Assembly (NCBI GenBank): GCA_022783665.1
Contig: JALFZJ010000064.1
Span: 1-36,720, forward strand
Direction of reading: 5' to 3'
Length of the DNA: 36,720 nucleotides
DNA from: Arcanobacterium sp.
GTDB lineage: Bacteria > Actinomycetota > Actinomycetes > Actinomycetales > Actinomycetaceae
Each line of letters starts with the position of its first letter. Position 1 is the first letter of the stretch. Below are positions 25,896-34,296 of the stretch, piece by piece. Below the pieces are notes generated by a model. That model did not search any database, had not been told where the DNA came from, and worked only from the letters and a program-made list of their open reading frames with translations. Made by a program: the position numbers and the translations under genes.

Positions 25896-27128
25896 ATGAC
25901 GCACCACTATCCTGAATCACGCCCAGAGGAACCGTCAGGCCCCACACGTAGCTGGACTGCGTGGCTCATTATCGCCACAATCGGCGTCTATGCTGGATGG
26001 TTTGGCCCGCTCCAACTGCTCTTGCCTTCCCAGGCTCTGGAGATCACCGGCGGCGTGGGTAGCGAAGGATTGCTCGCTTTAGTGACTGGCATTGGCGCTG
26101 CCATTTCCATGATCGCAAATCCTGCCTGGGGGCTTGCTTCAGACCGCTTCCGTCTGCGCTATGGTTCCCGCGTGCCGGTACTCATTGCTGGTTTAGCTGT
26201 GGCAGCAGTTGGCCTCGTCGTGCTATCTCAAGCCACGTCCGCGCTTCCCATGGTGATTGGGTGGGGGCTCGTGCAAGTCGGGCTCAACGGCCCTTTTGCC
26301 GTGTTATTGGCATTTATCGCAGACCGCGTTCCCGAGGCGCATCGCGGCACAGTAGGCTCCCTCTTTGGCGCGGCACAACTCCTCGGCGCCGTCACCGGAA
26401 ACGCTGTGGCGCTCATTTTCAACTCTGAGCGAATCGGATATATTGCCCTGGCTATTGCCGTGCCGTGCCTAGTGCTCCCCATCGCCGTGCTTCACAAGCG
26501 AGGACGCGATCTCGCTACTACCTCAAGCTCTGTGGCGTTTAGCTGGAGCGACGTCAAACTTGATCGCACTTTCGTAGCGGCGTTTAGCATGCGTTTCTTT
26601 TTGAATCTTGTGAATGCGCTGATGCTGCTCTATCTGCTCTATTACGTTATGGAACGCCTAGGGCAGAGCAAAGATGACGCCGATGGCACAGTATTTGTAC
26701 TCACTGTCGTGTATGTGGGCTTAGCAGCAGTAGCCGCAGCGGGTGGGGGCATCGTCTCCGATAAAATGCATCGCCGGAAGATTTGGGTAGTGTATGCGGC
26801 AGTAGTGAGTGCAGTGGGTGGAGTTGTGCTCGCGTTCGCCCACAGTTTCGGCATGCTCATTGTGGGTACCGTGGCGTTTGCCATCGGATACGGGCTATTC
26901 TTGGCAGTCGATGTAGGTATTATCACCGCCGCATTGCCCAATGAGAAGACTCGCGCCACGATGCTGGGGGTGGCTAATCTGGCGAGTGCTTCTCCGCAGG
27001 CTCTTGCCCCAGCTATTGCAGCTCCTATCGTGGCAAACGCTGGTGGATACACTGGCCTTTATATCGTGACGGCGGCCGTGGGGCTTATTGCCATTGCTTT
27101 CTTACCCCTGTTGAAGAAAATCCCCTGA
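25896..27128 (+). CDS. MFS transporter, probably for a beta-glucoside
   Basis: The 410-residue protein has 12 hydrophobic segments. The AWGLASDRFRLRYGSRVPVL loop between segments 2 and 3 and the GRDLATTSSS central loop fit sugar-type major facilitators (GPH/SLC45-like). The next gene encodes a GH1 beta-glycosidase, so import of a beta-glucoside or similar disaccharide is likely, though this rests on context. AGGA lies 9 nt before ATG 25896; ATG 25887 and GTG 25860 are in-frame alternatives with worse spacing. Confidence 0.85.
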   Translation: MTHHYPESRPEEPSGPTRSWTAWLIIATIGVYAGWFGPLQLLLPSQALEITGGVGSEGLLALVTGIGAAISMIANPAWGLASDRFRLRYGSRVPVLIAGLAVAAVGLVVLSQATSALPMVIGWGLVQVGLNGPFAVLLAFIADRVPEAHRGTVGSLFGAAQLLGAVTGNAVALIFNSERIGYIALAIAVPCLVLPIAVLHKRGRDLATTSSSVAFSWSDVKLDRTFVAAFSMRFFLNLVNALMLLYLLYYVMERLGQSKDDADGTVFVLTVVYVGLAAVAAAGGGIVSDKMHRRKIWVVYAAVVSAVGGVVLAFAHSFGMLIVGTVAFAIGYGLFLAVDVGIITAALPNEKTRATMLGVANLASASPQALAPAIAAPIVANAGGYTGLYIVTAAVGLIAIAFLPLLKKIP

Positions 27129-27314
27129 TCGGCGTCCGCTATCTGATTGGTGCTGACCGTCTGATCAGCTCCTGGCGTCTCCAAGTACCCGCGCTAGCTC
27201 CACCTACCCCAGTTACCTGCAAAGGCAACCACGTTTTCCAGTACAACCACTGCCACACTACTGTAAAACAGAACTATAGGGATAAACACAGGTAAGACGA
27301 TTGATAGGATCACC

Positions 27315-28709
27315 ATGATTGATGTACATGAACTTGCTGCGCGGCTGCCTCAAGGTTTCCGCCTCGGCACTGCTACGGCAGCCTACCAAATCGAAGGGGG
27401 AGTGGCTGACGGCGGGCGTGGCCGCTCCATCTGGGATACTTTTACCCATGAGTCAGGGCACGTGATCAACAATGAAAATGGCGATGTTGCCATCGACCAT
27501 TATCACCGGCTTGAGGAAGATCTCGATTATATTGCCGATCTCGGCGCGCCTGATTATCGGTTTTCTATCTCCTGGAGCCGCGTACTGCCCGCTGGACGCG
27601 GCGATCTCAATCCTGAGGGGATTACTTTCTATGATCGCCTCGTAAATGGGCTCCTTGAGCGCGGCATTCGCCCATGCCCCACGCTTTTCCATTGGGATCT
27701 TCCTGAAGCATTGCAGCAAGAGGGCGGCTGGATGAATCGCGATACATGCACCGCCTTCGCCAACTATGCCCGCCTGATGGCTGAGCACTTTGGGGATCGG
27801 GTGCAGCGCTGGGCCACGATGAACGAGATGAGCGTTCATTCCCTCTACGGGCACGCCCTTGGCTCCCATGCTCCTGGCTTGCAGATGGGCTTGGGTGCTA
27901 TGGCTGTAGTACACCGGCTGCTGCTCGCCCACGGAATGGCCGTGCAAGCGATTCGCGAGGTGGCTCCCCACGCTGAAGTTGGCGTCGTCAATCAAAACTT
28001 CCCCGTTATCCCAGCCTCAGATTCACCTGAAGATCTGCAGGCCGCCGGCATGTTTGATCTGGTTACTAACCAAGTGTTCGTCCACCCGATCCTCACCGGC
28101 GAATATCCCGTGCAGGACGTGTATGCCATGATGGCTGATTCTCCAGAGCAGATAGCCGAAGACCTGGCCATTATCTCCGCCCCCATTGATTTCTATGGCC
28201 TCAATTACTACGAGCCCACTGTGATCGAAGCTCCGAAAGCGGGCAAAGATTACTCTGGAAATCTTGAGGTAGATATCCCCGCCGATATGCCATTCCAGCC
28301 TGTTCCATACGCCAGCTCCGAACGTACTGATTTTGGCTGGGCTGTGGCTCCCGAAGGCTTATCCCGCATTCTGGTACACCTCCATGAGACGTATCCGAAT
28401 CTGCCACCAGTGACCATCACAGAGAATGGCGCCTCGTATCACGATGTGCCTGCAGCGGACGGCTCCATCAACGATGAGGCTCGCATCCGATATCTTGCCC
28501 AGCATATTGCAGCCTGTGCCGATGCCATTGATGCGGGAGTGGACGTGCGTGGATACTACTGCTGGTCCACATTCGACAATTTCGAGTGGGCAGCAGGGTA
28601 TCAAGAACGCTTCGGTCTCGTCTATGTAGACTACGAAACGCTTAAGCGCACACCGAAGGCATCCTACGCCTGGTATCGCGATCTCGCCCGTGAACTGCGT
28701 GAGCTTTAA
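27315..28709 (+). CDS. GH1 family beta-glucosidase
   Basis: A 464-residue family 1 glycoside hydrolase, cytosolic (no signal peptide), cleaving beta-glucosides or beta-galactosides. The N-terminal signature FRLGTATAAYQIEGG, the FHWDLPEALQ motif, acid/base Glu171 (WATMNEMSV) and nucleophile Glu370 (TITENGA), plus the C-terminal FDNFEWAAGYQERFGL, are all present. The acid/base motif reads NEM rather than the usual NEP. AGGATCACC precedes the ATG. It is 186 bp after the MFS transporter with which it probably works. Its stop overlaps that of the convergent amidohydrolase gene by 4 bp. Confidence 0.95.
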   Translation: MIDVHELAARLPQGFRLGTATAAYQIEGGVADGGRGRSIWDTFTHESGHVINNENGDVAIDHYHRLEEDLDYIADLGAPDYRFSISWSRVLPAGRGDLNPEGITFYDRLVNGLLERGIRPCPTLFHWDLPEALQQEGGWMNRDTCTAFANYARLMAEHFGDRVQRWATMNEMSVHSLYGHALGSHAPGLQMGLGAMAVVHRLLLAHGMAVQAIREVAPHAEVGVVNQNFPVIPASDSPEDLQAAGMFDLVTNQVFVHPILTGEYPVQDVYAMMADSPEQIAEDLAIISAPIDFYGLNYYEPTVIEAPKAGKDYSGNLEVDIPADMPFQPVPYASSERTDFGWAVAPEGLSRILVHLHETYPNLPPVTITENGASYHDVPAADGSINDEARIRYLAQHIAACADAIDAGVDVRGYYCWSTFDNFEWAAGYQERFGLVYVDYETLKRTPKASYAWYRDLARELREL

Positions 28710-29671
28710 TCCATGCCGAAGAGTCGCCTGGCGTTGCCTGTGAGGATAGCGTGCTTGTCAGCCTCCGATAGGCGGGATGAGCGTATATAGTCGAAGGCGC
28801 GCACATAAAGCTCTTCTTGGAAATAAGGCATATCGGAGCCGCCCATAATCTGCGATGCTCCGTACACTTCGGCTGCGAGTGCAAGGGCAGGCTCTGTGAA
28901 GTTTGCGGCGTCAAACCACATTTTGCGGATCGCTTCGTTGGGGGAGCTTGGGAATGAATTCCAATCAGTGTAATTGTCTTCCAAGCGCTGCCACATAAAC
29001 GCGAGGTCGCCGGCAAGATGAGCGATATGGAACCTGATATTGGGGTAACGTTGTGGGATTCCACGTTTGAGAAGCTGAAGCACCGCTATCTCATCCTCTA
29101 TCGGGGCGCCGTTTACCCATGTGAGCCAAAAATCGGTGATCTGCTTGGAGTATGCGCCCGCACCGGTAGCATGTATATTCACGATAGCGTGGCGTTCGTT
29201 GAGAGCTTCCCATACTGGTTCAAGCACCTTATCGGTGAGCGACTGCCCACCAGGTAAGAAAGTAGGCAACCCAATTCCTACAAAATGAAGCTCATCAAAA
29301 ATGCGATCAATTTCTGCTAGCGATTCAGGAATGTGCGGCAACGGTAAAGCTCCATAAGCCAAAAAGCGCCCTGGATAATCACCGACGACGCCAGCGTAGT
29401 GATCGTTAATCCATCGCGCAGCGTCGAGCGAACGCGTAGCTTCGGGGGCAGAGGGAATCTGCGGCGTCACGGCAAGGATCTGCGTGGCCACCCCTGCCTT
29501 GTTCATCCATTCGATACGCCGCTGCATATCATCGTAGGTGGAATCGGCGTGAAGGTTACGTGCGATCTGCGTCGTCTGCGGATCGACTCCGATCTCCTCG
29601 AGCATATCGAGATAGCGAGCAGGGTAGATATGGGCGTGTGTATCAATTGCTCCTTGGTAATGATCAACCAC
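28706..29671 (-). CDS. Amidohydrolase 2 family metal-dependent hydrolase/decarboxylase
   Basis: The 321-residue protein belongs to the ACMSD-like amidohydrolase group (Amidohydro_2): HxH metal motif IDTHAHIYP (about 9-17), NIHATGAG, HIAHLAGDLAF and GGSDMPYF (conserved metal Asp). Members decarboxylate or hydrolyse small carboxylated substrates; none can be assigned here. GTG 29671 follows GAGGCG by 7 nt. It is divergent from the HAD gene. ATP-grasp or aromatic degradation partners are not nearby. Confidence 0.88.
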   Translation of the reverse strand: MVDHYQGAIDTHAHIYPARYLDMLEEIGVDPQTTQIARNLHADSTYDDMQRRIEWMNKAGVATQILAVTPQIPSAPEATRSLDAARWINDHYAGVVGDYPGRFLAYGALPLPHIPESLAEIDRIFDELHFVGIGLPTFLPGGQSLTDKVLEPVWEALNERHAIVNIHATGAGAYSKQITDFWLTWVNGAPIEDEIAVLQLLKRGIPQRYPNIRFHIAHLAGDLAFMWQRLEDNYTDWNSFPSSPNEAIRKMWFDAANFTEPALALAAEVYGASQIMGGSDMPYFQEELYVRAFDYIRSSRLSEADKHAILTGNARRLFGMD

Positions 29672-29782
29672 GGTAACGCCTCGTCTTTCAGCAAAGCTAT
29701 GAATGTTGATGATAGATGTGAAGGGTGCCTGCGAGTTTGGGCGCCGAACGCTTCCAGAATATACCCGCCCGCTGTTTCGCCG

Positions 29783-29788
29783 TATACT
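29783..29788 (+). promoter_or_regulatory. -10 box giving a leaderless HAD-gene mRNA
   Basis: TATACT, then 6 nt (TCTAGC), then ATG 29795. No Shine-Dalgarno. Confidence 0.6.
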
Positions 29789-29794
29789 TCTAGC

Positions 29795-30445
29795 ATGATT
29801 AAAGGGGCAATCTTCGATGTCGACGGCACTTTGCTTGACACAATGCCGCTGTGGCGTGCCTCGGCCGGTAAATACCTCGAAACGCTAGGAATTGACGCTG
29901 ATCCGGCGCAAAACCGCAGGTTCTTCACTCTCACTGTTGCCGAATCGGCAGAGCTTTTGCGTTCAGAATACGGCCTCAAACAGAGCATCGAGCAGATCAG
30001 TGATGGGATCAGACGCGCGGTTGTGGCTGGATACCGTGAAGATGCCCCGCTGAAGCCAGGCGCGGGTGAGTTCCTTAAGAGTCTGGCCGAACGTGATGTG
30101 CCAATGTCCATCGTGAGTTCAGGGTCGGTGCATCTTATCCGTGCAGCGTTTGAGCGTCTCGGCATCGATCAGTACTTCAGTTCCTACTTCACTGCTGCAG
30201 AAACGGGTCTGCACAAACGCGAGCCTACGATGGTGTTGGCAGCAGCAGACTCTATCGGGGTTACACCGAAAGATGCCTGGGTATTTGAAGATGCTCTCTA
30301 CGCCGTGAATGTAGCTAAAGCTGTAGGGTTTCACACCGTAGGGATTGCCGATGCGTTGAGTGTGGATGAGGCTGGCGATTTAGCCGCTGCTACTGAAGCG
30401 TTTTGGCACGAGTATCCTTCAACAATTCCAGATATTATGCTCTGA
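29795..30445 (+). CDS. HAD superfamily phosphatase (beta-phosphoglucomutase-like)
   Basis: The 216-residue cytosolic hydrolase has motif I FDVDGTLLDT (nucleophile Asp8, acid Asp10), motif II VSSGS, Lys in GLHKREP (motif III) and motif IV VFEDALYAVNVAKA, with an alpha-helical cap at ~17-80. It dephosphorylates a small sugar phosphate or similar metabolite; the substrate is not identifiable. The open frame extends to 29399, antisense to the amidohydrolase, but ATG 29795 gives the exact family start and is placed 6 nt after a TATACT box. Confidence 0.9.
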   Translation: MIKGAIFDVDGTLLDTMPLWRASAGKYLETLGIDADPAQNRRFFTLTVAESAELLRSEYGLKQSIEQISDGIRRAVVAGYREDAPLKPGAGEFLKSLAERDVPMSIVSSGSVHLIRAAFERLGIDQYFSSYFTAAETGLHKREPTMVLAAADSIGVTPKDAWVFEDALYAVNVAKAVGFHTVGIADALSVDEAGDLAAATEAFWHEYPSTIPDIML

Positions 30446-30553
30446 TTCGGTTCTATCTTTCACGCGCATACCTCTAGTAGATCAGGCACATACGCCTAAC
30501 GGACCTCGGCCAACATGCATAGCAAGCACACCTTGGTAACCAGGCAAAAGCTG

Positions 30554-30574
30554 ACTTGAGCCCTGTGTTCAAGT
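30554..30574. terminator. Hairpin between HAD and AspT-type genes
   Basis: ACTTGA/TCAAGT stem extended by a G-U pair, in the 179-bp gap between convergent genes. The rest of the gap shows no gene. Confidence 0.45.
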
Positions 30575-30624
30575 ACGCATGAAGCTAACGACGAGAGGCG
30601 CATATAATCGTAGGGATCGCCACC

Positions 30625-32196
30625 CTACAAGAACACAGCAAGCATTACTGAGACGAGCAATATCTTCACAACGATTCCGAAGGCGAAAATCGCCGCGTAT
30701 CCCGATTCGATGCGTTCATCATTTTGCTTCGACTGAGCAAATGCGAGCAGAGCCGGTTGGCCGAGAACCCCGGCCATCGCTCCAGCAGTGCGTGTGGCAG
30801 AGGTGCCAAGCAGCTTACCCGATACCGCGACGAGAGCGAGTGCAACGAGTGCAAGCACTGCACCCAGCGAAATCGCGATTGCGCCCGTCGATGTAAACGC
30901 CGTCTGGGCAAATGCAGGGCCAGAGGCGATACCCACGGCGGCTAAGAAAAGCAGCAAGCCGAGCTGGCGAATGGTGAGGTTCGCACCAAGCGGCAGCTGC
31001 CACACCAGCGGGCCTGTACGCTGCAGATAACCGAGCACCATCCCCACAACAAGCGGGCCTGCAGCGGACCCGAGCGAGAAGGAGCCGCCGCCAGGAAGTG
31101 AAAACTCAACCATGCCCACGAGCACGCCGAGCACGATACCAAGCCCGAGAGCAACGGCGTCAATCTCAGCCACTCGACGGCGCGAGTTGCCAAAAAAGTT
31201 GGTCAGCGCCGTCTCTTCTTCACGAGGATAGGCCACAGAAACTCGATCACCGAGCTCAATATGCTCTTGATCCGCGGCGAGTATCTCAAGATCGCCTCGA
31301 CTGATCCGCGTTACCACACCGCCGAAACGGGAGGAGAGATTGAGTTCGGCAATCGTCTGGCCTGCGAGCTCAGCGCGAGAGACGACGAACGAGCCGAACC
31401 GTACGATCGAACGGTCGTCTGCGAGATGCTTAGGGAGTTCTTCACCGATGGCAGAGACGGCGAGATCAACGTCGCCAGGTAGGCCAACGACGACGACGCG
31501 ATCATCGGGCTCAAGGATTTCACCTGCGGAAATCACGCGCGTTGTACCGGCACGTTGAAGGTATGACATTTTGATTCGCTGATCCTGCCATCCGGGAACC
31601 GCGCGCACGGCCAAATGTGAGTGGGATACCGCCGTCACTGCTTTTAAGGATTGCCCCGAAAGAGAAGCCGAATCATGCTTTCCGCTCCACGCGCGCGAGA
31701 CGATCATAGCAACAAGAATAATGCCCACAATCACGCCCGCCGGATACCCTAACGAATAACCAACTGCGGGTACGTCTGTGCCGGTGATCGTGCTGGCAGC
31801 AGCCAGAGCCGGAGTGGTAGTCATCGCGCCAGCAAAGACTCCAGCGGCCATATCTATTGGCAAGCCGACAACCCGTGCGCCAGCCACGGCGGCAACAGCG
31901 GTAAGAGCCAAAGCGAGCGCAGAAGCAAGCATGAGCTTGTATTGCCGCTTCAAATCCGAGAAGAAAGTCTGCCCGGCGCTTAAGCCTACCGTGTAGACGA
32001 AGAGCGTTAGTCCCAGGTTTTGCACCAGCGAGAGCTCACTACCAAGATCCGGTACCGCATAGCCCACAAATAATCCGACGAAGAGCGCGCCTGCCGCACC
32101 CACGCGCAACGGTCCGAACGGAATCGCGCCCAGCAGTGCGCCTGCCGCAACAACGAAGAACAAAGCGAGTAACGGAGATTCAGCGAGTATTTGCAT
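30625..32196 (-). CDS. AspT/YidE/YbjL-type antiporter with TrkA-C domains
   Basis: The 523-residue membrane protein has two blocks of about five hydrophobic segments (1-~165 and ~365-523) around a soluble middle region (~185-350) with two TrkA-C-like domains (ILEPDDRVVVVGLPGDVD; HIELGDRVSVAYPREEE). This is the aspartate:alanine exchanger architecture. Characterised members exchange aspartate/alanine or export succinate-type acids; the substrate here is unknown. GAGAAAG precedes ATG 32196. A GC-rich, hairpin-forming stretch upstream may be its mRNA leader. Confidence 0.9.
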   Translation of the reverse strand: MQILAESPLLALFFVVAAGALLGAIPFGPLRVGAAGALFVGLFVGYAVPDLGSELSLVQNLGLTLFVYTVGLSAGQTFFSDLKRQYKLMLASALALALTAVAAVAGARVVGLPIDMAAGVFAGAMTTTPALAAASTITGTDVPAVGYSLGYPAGVIVGIILVAMIVSRAWSGKHDSASLSGQSLKAVTAVSHSHLAVRAVPGWQDQRIKMSYLQRAGTTRVISAGEILEPDDRVVVVGLPGDVDLAVSAIGEELPKHLADDRSIVRFGSFVVSRAELAGQTIAELNLSSRFGGVVTRISRGDLEILAADQEHIELGDRVSVAYPREEETALTNFFGNSRRRVAEIDAVALGLGIVLGVLVGMVEFSLPGGGSFSLGSAAGPLVVGMVLGYLQRTGPLVWQLPLGANLTIRQLGLLLFLAAVGIASGPAFAQTAFTSTGAIAISLGAVLALVALALVAVSGKLLGTSATRTAGAMAGVLGQPALLAFAQSKQNDERIESGYAAIFAFGIVVKILLVSVMLAVFL

Positions 32197-32284
32197 CAGA
32201 TACTTTCTCGTGCGTCACATGATATTGGTAGGGCAGGCTTGGCTTCGAGCTATTGCTGAGCCGATACTTAGACCCCAGGCGTGA

Positions 32285-32397
32285 GGCGCCCCAGCACCGT
32301 TCGCGAAGCAGATGCGACGCTAGGGGTGCGTATCATGCCGGGCGCCATGATGTGAGAGCGCGAGGCTGGAGTGAGCGCCTTGCCCGGTATGAGTCTA
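32285..32397 (-). ncRNA. Structured RNA leader candidate upstream of the AspT-type gene
   Basis: Within the 311-bp gap, 11 bases at 32333-32343 can pair with 32382-32392 (TCATGCCGGGC with GCCCGGTATGA, one G-U pair). An alternative stem ATCATG/CATGAT (32332-32337 with 32346-32351) is mutually exclusive with it. A third stem pairs CCCCAGC (about 32289-32295) with GCTAGGGG (about 32319-32326). A minus-strand TAGACT -10 candidate lies at 32397-32392, giving a ~190-nt leader to ATG 32196. I recognise no known riboswitch class; the strand is inferred. Confidence 0.4.
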
Positions 32398-32495
32398 CAG
32401 CGCGGTGTTTTCAGTCGGCTCATTGCACGATGAATCTCACTGTGGCGCTCGCGGCATATTCGCCGCGTATCCGTTGGTTATACGCGTAGAAACGG

Positions 32496-32501
32496 TAGGA
32501 T
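32496..32501 (+). promoter_or_regulatory. -10 box giving a leaderless MFS-gene mRNA
   Basis: TAGGAT, then 6 nt (TCAGAG), then GTG 32508. A possible -35 TTGGTT lies at 32474-32479 with a 16-bp spacer. Confidence 0.55.
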
Positions 32502-32507
32502 TCAGAG

Positions 32508-33761
32508 GTGAGAAAGCTAGGACGCGCAACAAGAAATCAAGATCCCCTTGTGTACCTTGATATGAAACGCATGGCGCCGGTGACGGGTATGTTCGCCGTG
32601 GCGTGCGGTTTCTATCTCACGATGGCCGGATCTGCTATGGCGATTCTTGCCCGTGATTTAGGAAAGCCTGTGGCTGCGCTCGCGCTTATTGGATCAATGT
32701 ATGGCATCGCGCTCATTATGCATGGGGTTGCCGCGCCCTTTACCCTTCGCTATGGGCCGGTGTGGCTGCTGCGCTTCGCCCCGATGCTCGTGATCATCGG
32801 TTTGATGCTGCTGGTGTGGTGCCCGAATCTGGGCGTGGTGCTGGCTGGCGCGATGATCGCAGCGATTGGCACGGCGTCAAGCTCGGTAATTAATGCAGCT
32901 ACCTTCCCTGGGAGCGAAGGGGTGAGCTATCTCAGCGTGATTGCTGGGATTGCATCTGCCACCTCGATTGCTACCACGGTGATATTCGCGGCCTTTGAAA
33001 GGGCAGTGCCTGGTTCGGGGCGTTTTGCGCTTGTGCTCATGATGATTCCATCCGTAGTGATGCTTGTGTGGGCGTGGCGATTGCCCGCTGTGCCTCTCGG
33101 TGTGTTCTTGGCAAAGCCTACCAACCCCGCATTCGTGCGCCCGATTGCGAACGGTGAGAACATGGGCGTATCACACAGCACTGAGCGTAATAGCGGCTCG
33201 GGTGCGAGCGCTCAGCCGACGCGTAGCAAAGCATCACGCGCGATTGTACTGGCTCAGGTGGCGCGCGTGGTGCTGATAGCAGGCGTGGAGTACCCGTTCT
33301 ACGCGTGGTCGGTAGAGAAGATCACGAGTTTGGGTGAGCCGCTCGCCGTGGGTTCAGCCGTGGCTACCGCATTCGCCATCGGTATGGCTCTTGGGCGAAT
33401 CTTCGGCGCCCCTTTGCTGAAGAATCGCCATTCGATACCAGTGTTCTTGATGTTGGGTATTACGGGAAGTGTGCTCACCGGTTATGGGTCTAACTTGTGG
33501 GTGGTTACAGGTGGTTTGCTCATAGCAGGCATTGGTGTATCGTGCCTTTTCCCGATCGGAGCGTCCGACTTTTCGAGTCTGCCTGGAATCGCTGCCCACA
33601 AAGCATCTGGTGCTGTGATGGTGCTCAGCGGTGTGGGTGGGTTGGTGACGCCGCTTGTGCTCGGTGTGCTCCTTGCGGCGCTTGGCATCGAAGCGGGCTT
33701 TGCGCTCATTGCTACGCTTTTTGTACTGCTTCTCGTGATACCCCGCCCCACACACGAGTAG
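32508..33761 (+). CDS. MFS transporter, substrate unknown
   Basis: The 417-residue membrane protein has 12 hydrophobic segments and a ~40-residue Ser/Thr/Arg-rich central loop (about 205-240). The first half contains GSMYGIALIMHGVAAPFTLRYGPVWLLR, typical of segments 2-3 in major facilitators. It cannot be assigned to a substrate. GTG 32508 is directly preceded by a leaderless-type -10 box; ATG 32561 (MKRMAPVTG) is a possible alternative start closer to the first span. Direct repeats (11-bp GCGTGAATACA twice at 33786-33807, GGGAGACGGCGT at 33778 and 33818) follow the stop. Confidence 0.8.
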   Translation: MRKLGRATRNQDPLVYLDMKRMAPVTGMFAVACGFYLTMAGSAMAILARDLGKPVAALALIGSMYGIALIMHGVAAPFTLRYGPVWLLRFAPMLVIIGLMLLVWCPNLGVVLAGAMIAAIGTASSSVINAATFPGSEGVSYLSVIAGIASATSIATTVIFAAFERAVPGSGRFALVLMMIPSVVMLVWAWRLPAVPLGVFLAKPTNPAFVRPIANGENMGVSHSTERNSGSGASAQPTRSKASRAIVLAQVARVVLIAGVEYPFYAWSVEKITSLGEPLAVGSAVATAFAIGMALGRIFGAPLLKNRHSIPVFLMLGITGSVLTGYGSNLWVVTGGLLIAGIGVSCLFPIGASDFSSLPGIAAHKASGAVMVLSGVGGLVTPLVLGVLLAALGIEAGFALIATLFVLLLVIPRPTHE

Positions 33762-33841
33762 CGCTTTGGGCGAAACGGGGAGACGGCGTGAATACAGCGT
33801 GAATACAGAATGCTTTTGGGAGACGGCGTCTTTACTGCGAT

Positions 33842-34003
33842 TTAGTTGCGCGGCGTGATTAAGCGATACCGCCGCTTCGGGCTATAGAGTGAGCCGATGC
33901 CTTCCACAATGCCTGCTTCAATCATGGAGTTGAGGTGCGCCCGGACGGTTTTTGGAGATAATCCGGATGCGGTGGCGAGTTCCTCATCGGTTGTTATTGG
34001 CAT
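33842..34003 (-). CDS. 53-residue winged-helix DNA-binding protein
   Basis: A small minus-strand gene: ATG 34003, stop TAA 33842-33844. GAGG sits 7 nt upstream of the start, and an in-frame TGA lies just before it, so the start is well fixed. The product begins MPITTDEELATASGLSPKTV and continues with HLNSMIEAGIVEGIGSLYSP and a basic end KRRYRLITPRN: helix, recognition helix, then a wing. It appears to be only a winged-helix domain with no effector part. Transcribed in the same direction as the ATP-grasp gene but separated from it by hairpins and by a CCTAGG operator-like cluster 74-130 bp upstream. Function: DNA-binding regulator, or remnant of a larger one. Confidence 0.65.
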   Translation of the reverse strand: MPITTDEELATASGLSPKTVRAHLNSMIEAGIVEGIGSLYSPKRRYRLITPRN

Positions 34004-34076
34004 ATCGCATCCTCAATGATCACAGTGATTGACGAGTAGTCCGGTGGACTGTGGTGTTCCGAGCTGATACTCACTC

Positions 34077-34132
34077 AACCTAGAAAACCTAGGAAGTAGG
34101 AAACGATAGGTTCCTAGGTAGCTTCCTAGGTT
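34077..34132. repeat. Cluster of AACCTAGGAA / TTCCTAGGTT sites
   Basis: Within 56 bp: AACCTAGAAA (34077), AACCTAGGAA (34087, 10 bp later), TTCCTAGGTA (34111) and TTCCTAGGTT (34123, 12 bp later). Three contain the palindrome CCTAGG; the left pair and right pair point toward each other. Arms 34087-34097 and 34122-34132 form a perfect 11-bp inverted repeat. Looks like a multi-site operator. Confidence 0.8.
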
Positions 34133-34154
34133 CGGGTAAGGTTCGTGGGGGTTG

Positions 34155-34270
34155 AACGCCGAGCCGCTTGGCCGGCGCTTCTTCGGCGTTATCTTGAGCA
34201 TTCGAGTAAGTAGGTGAACAACTGAAGTGCGGATCACCGAGGCGCGAAACTGGCTTGGTGATCCGCACTT
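34155..34270 (-). terminator. Two hairpins after the ATP-grasp gene
   Basis: A perfect 14-bp inverted repeat, 34225-34238 with 34257-34270 (18-nt loop), lies 26 bp after the ATP-grasp stop. A second stem, AACGCCGA/TCGGCGTT (34155-34162 with 34183-34190), follows. Together they probably end the ATP-grasp transcript. Confidence 0.65.
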
Positions 34271-34296
34271 GTTGCGAGCGGTACTTAACGTAAGCC

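Noticed and set aside
29399..29794. N-terminal extension of the HAD protein
   Set aside because: It runs antisense to the amidohydrolase and is not HAD-like; ATG 29795 gives the exact family start.
30605..30610. TATAAT-like hexamer on the plus strand after the HAD gene
   Set aside because: Nothing is encoded downstream on that strand for more than 1.5 kb except antisense of the AspT-type gene.
34013..34237. 74-codon minus-strand frame before the 53-residue gene
   Set aside because: It runs through the CCTAGG cluster and a hairpin, lacks a ribosome-binding site and has no recognisable domain.
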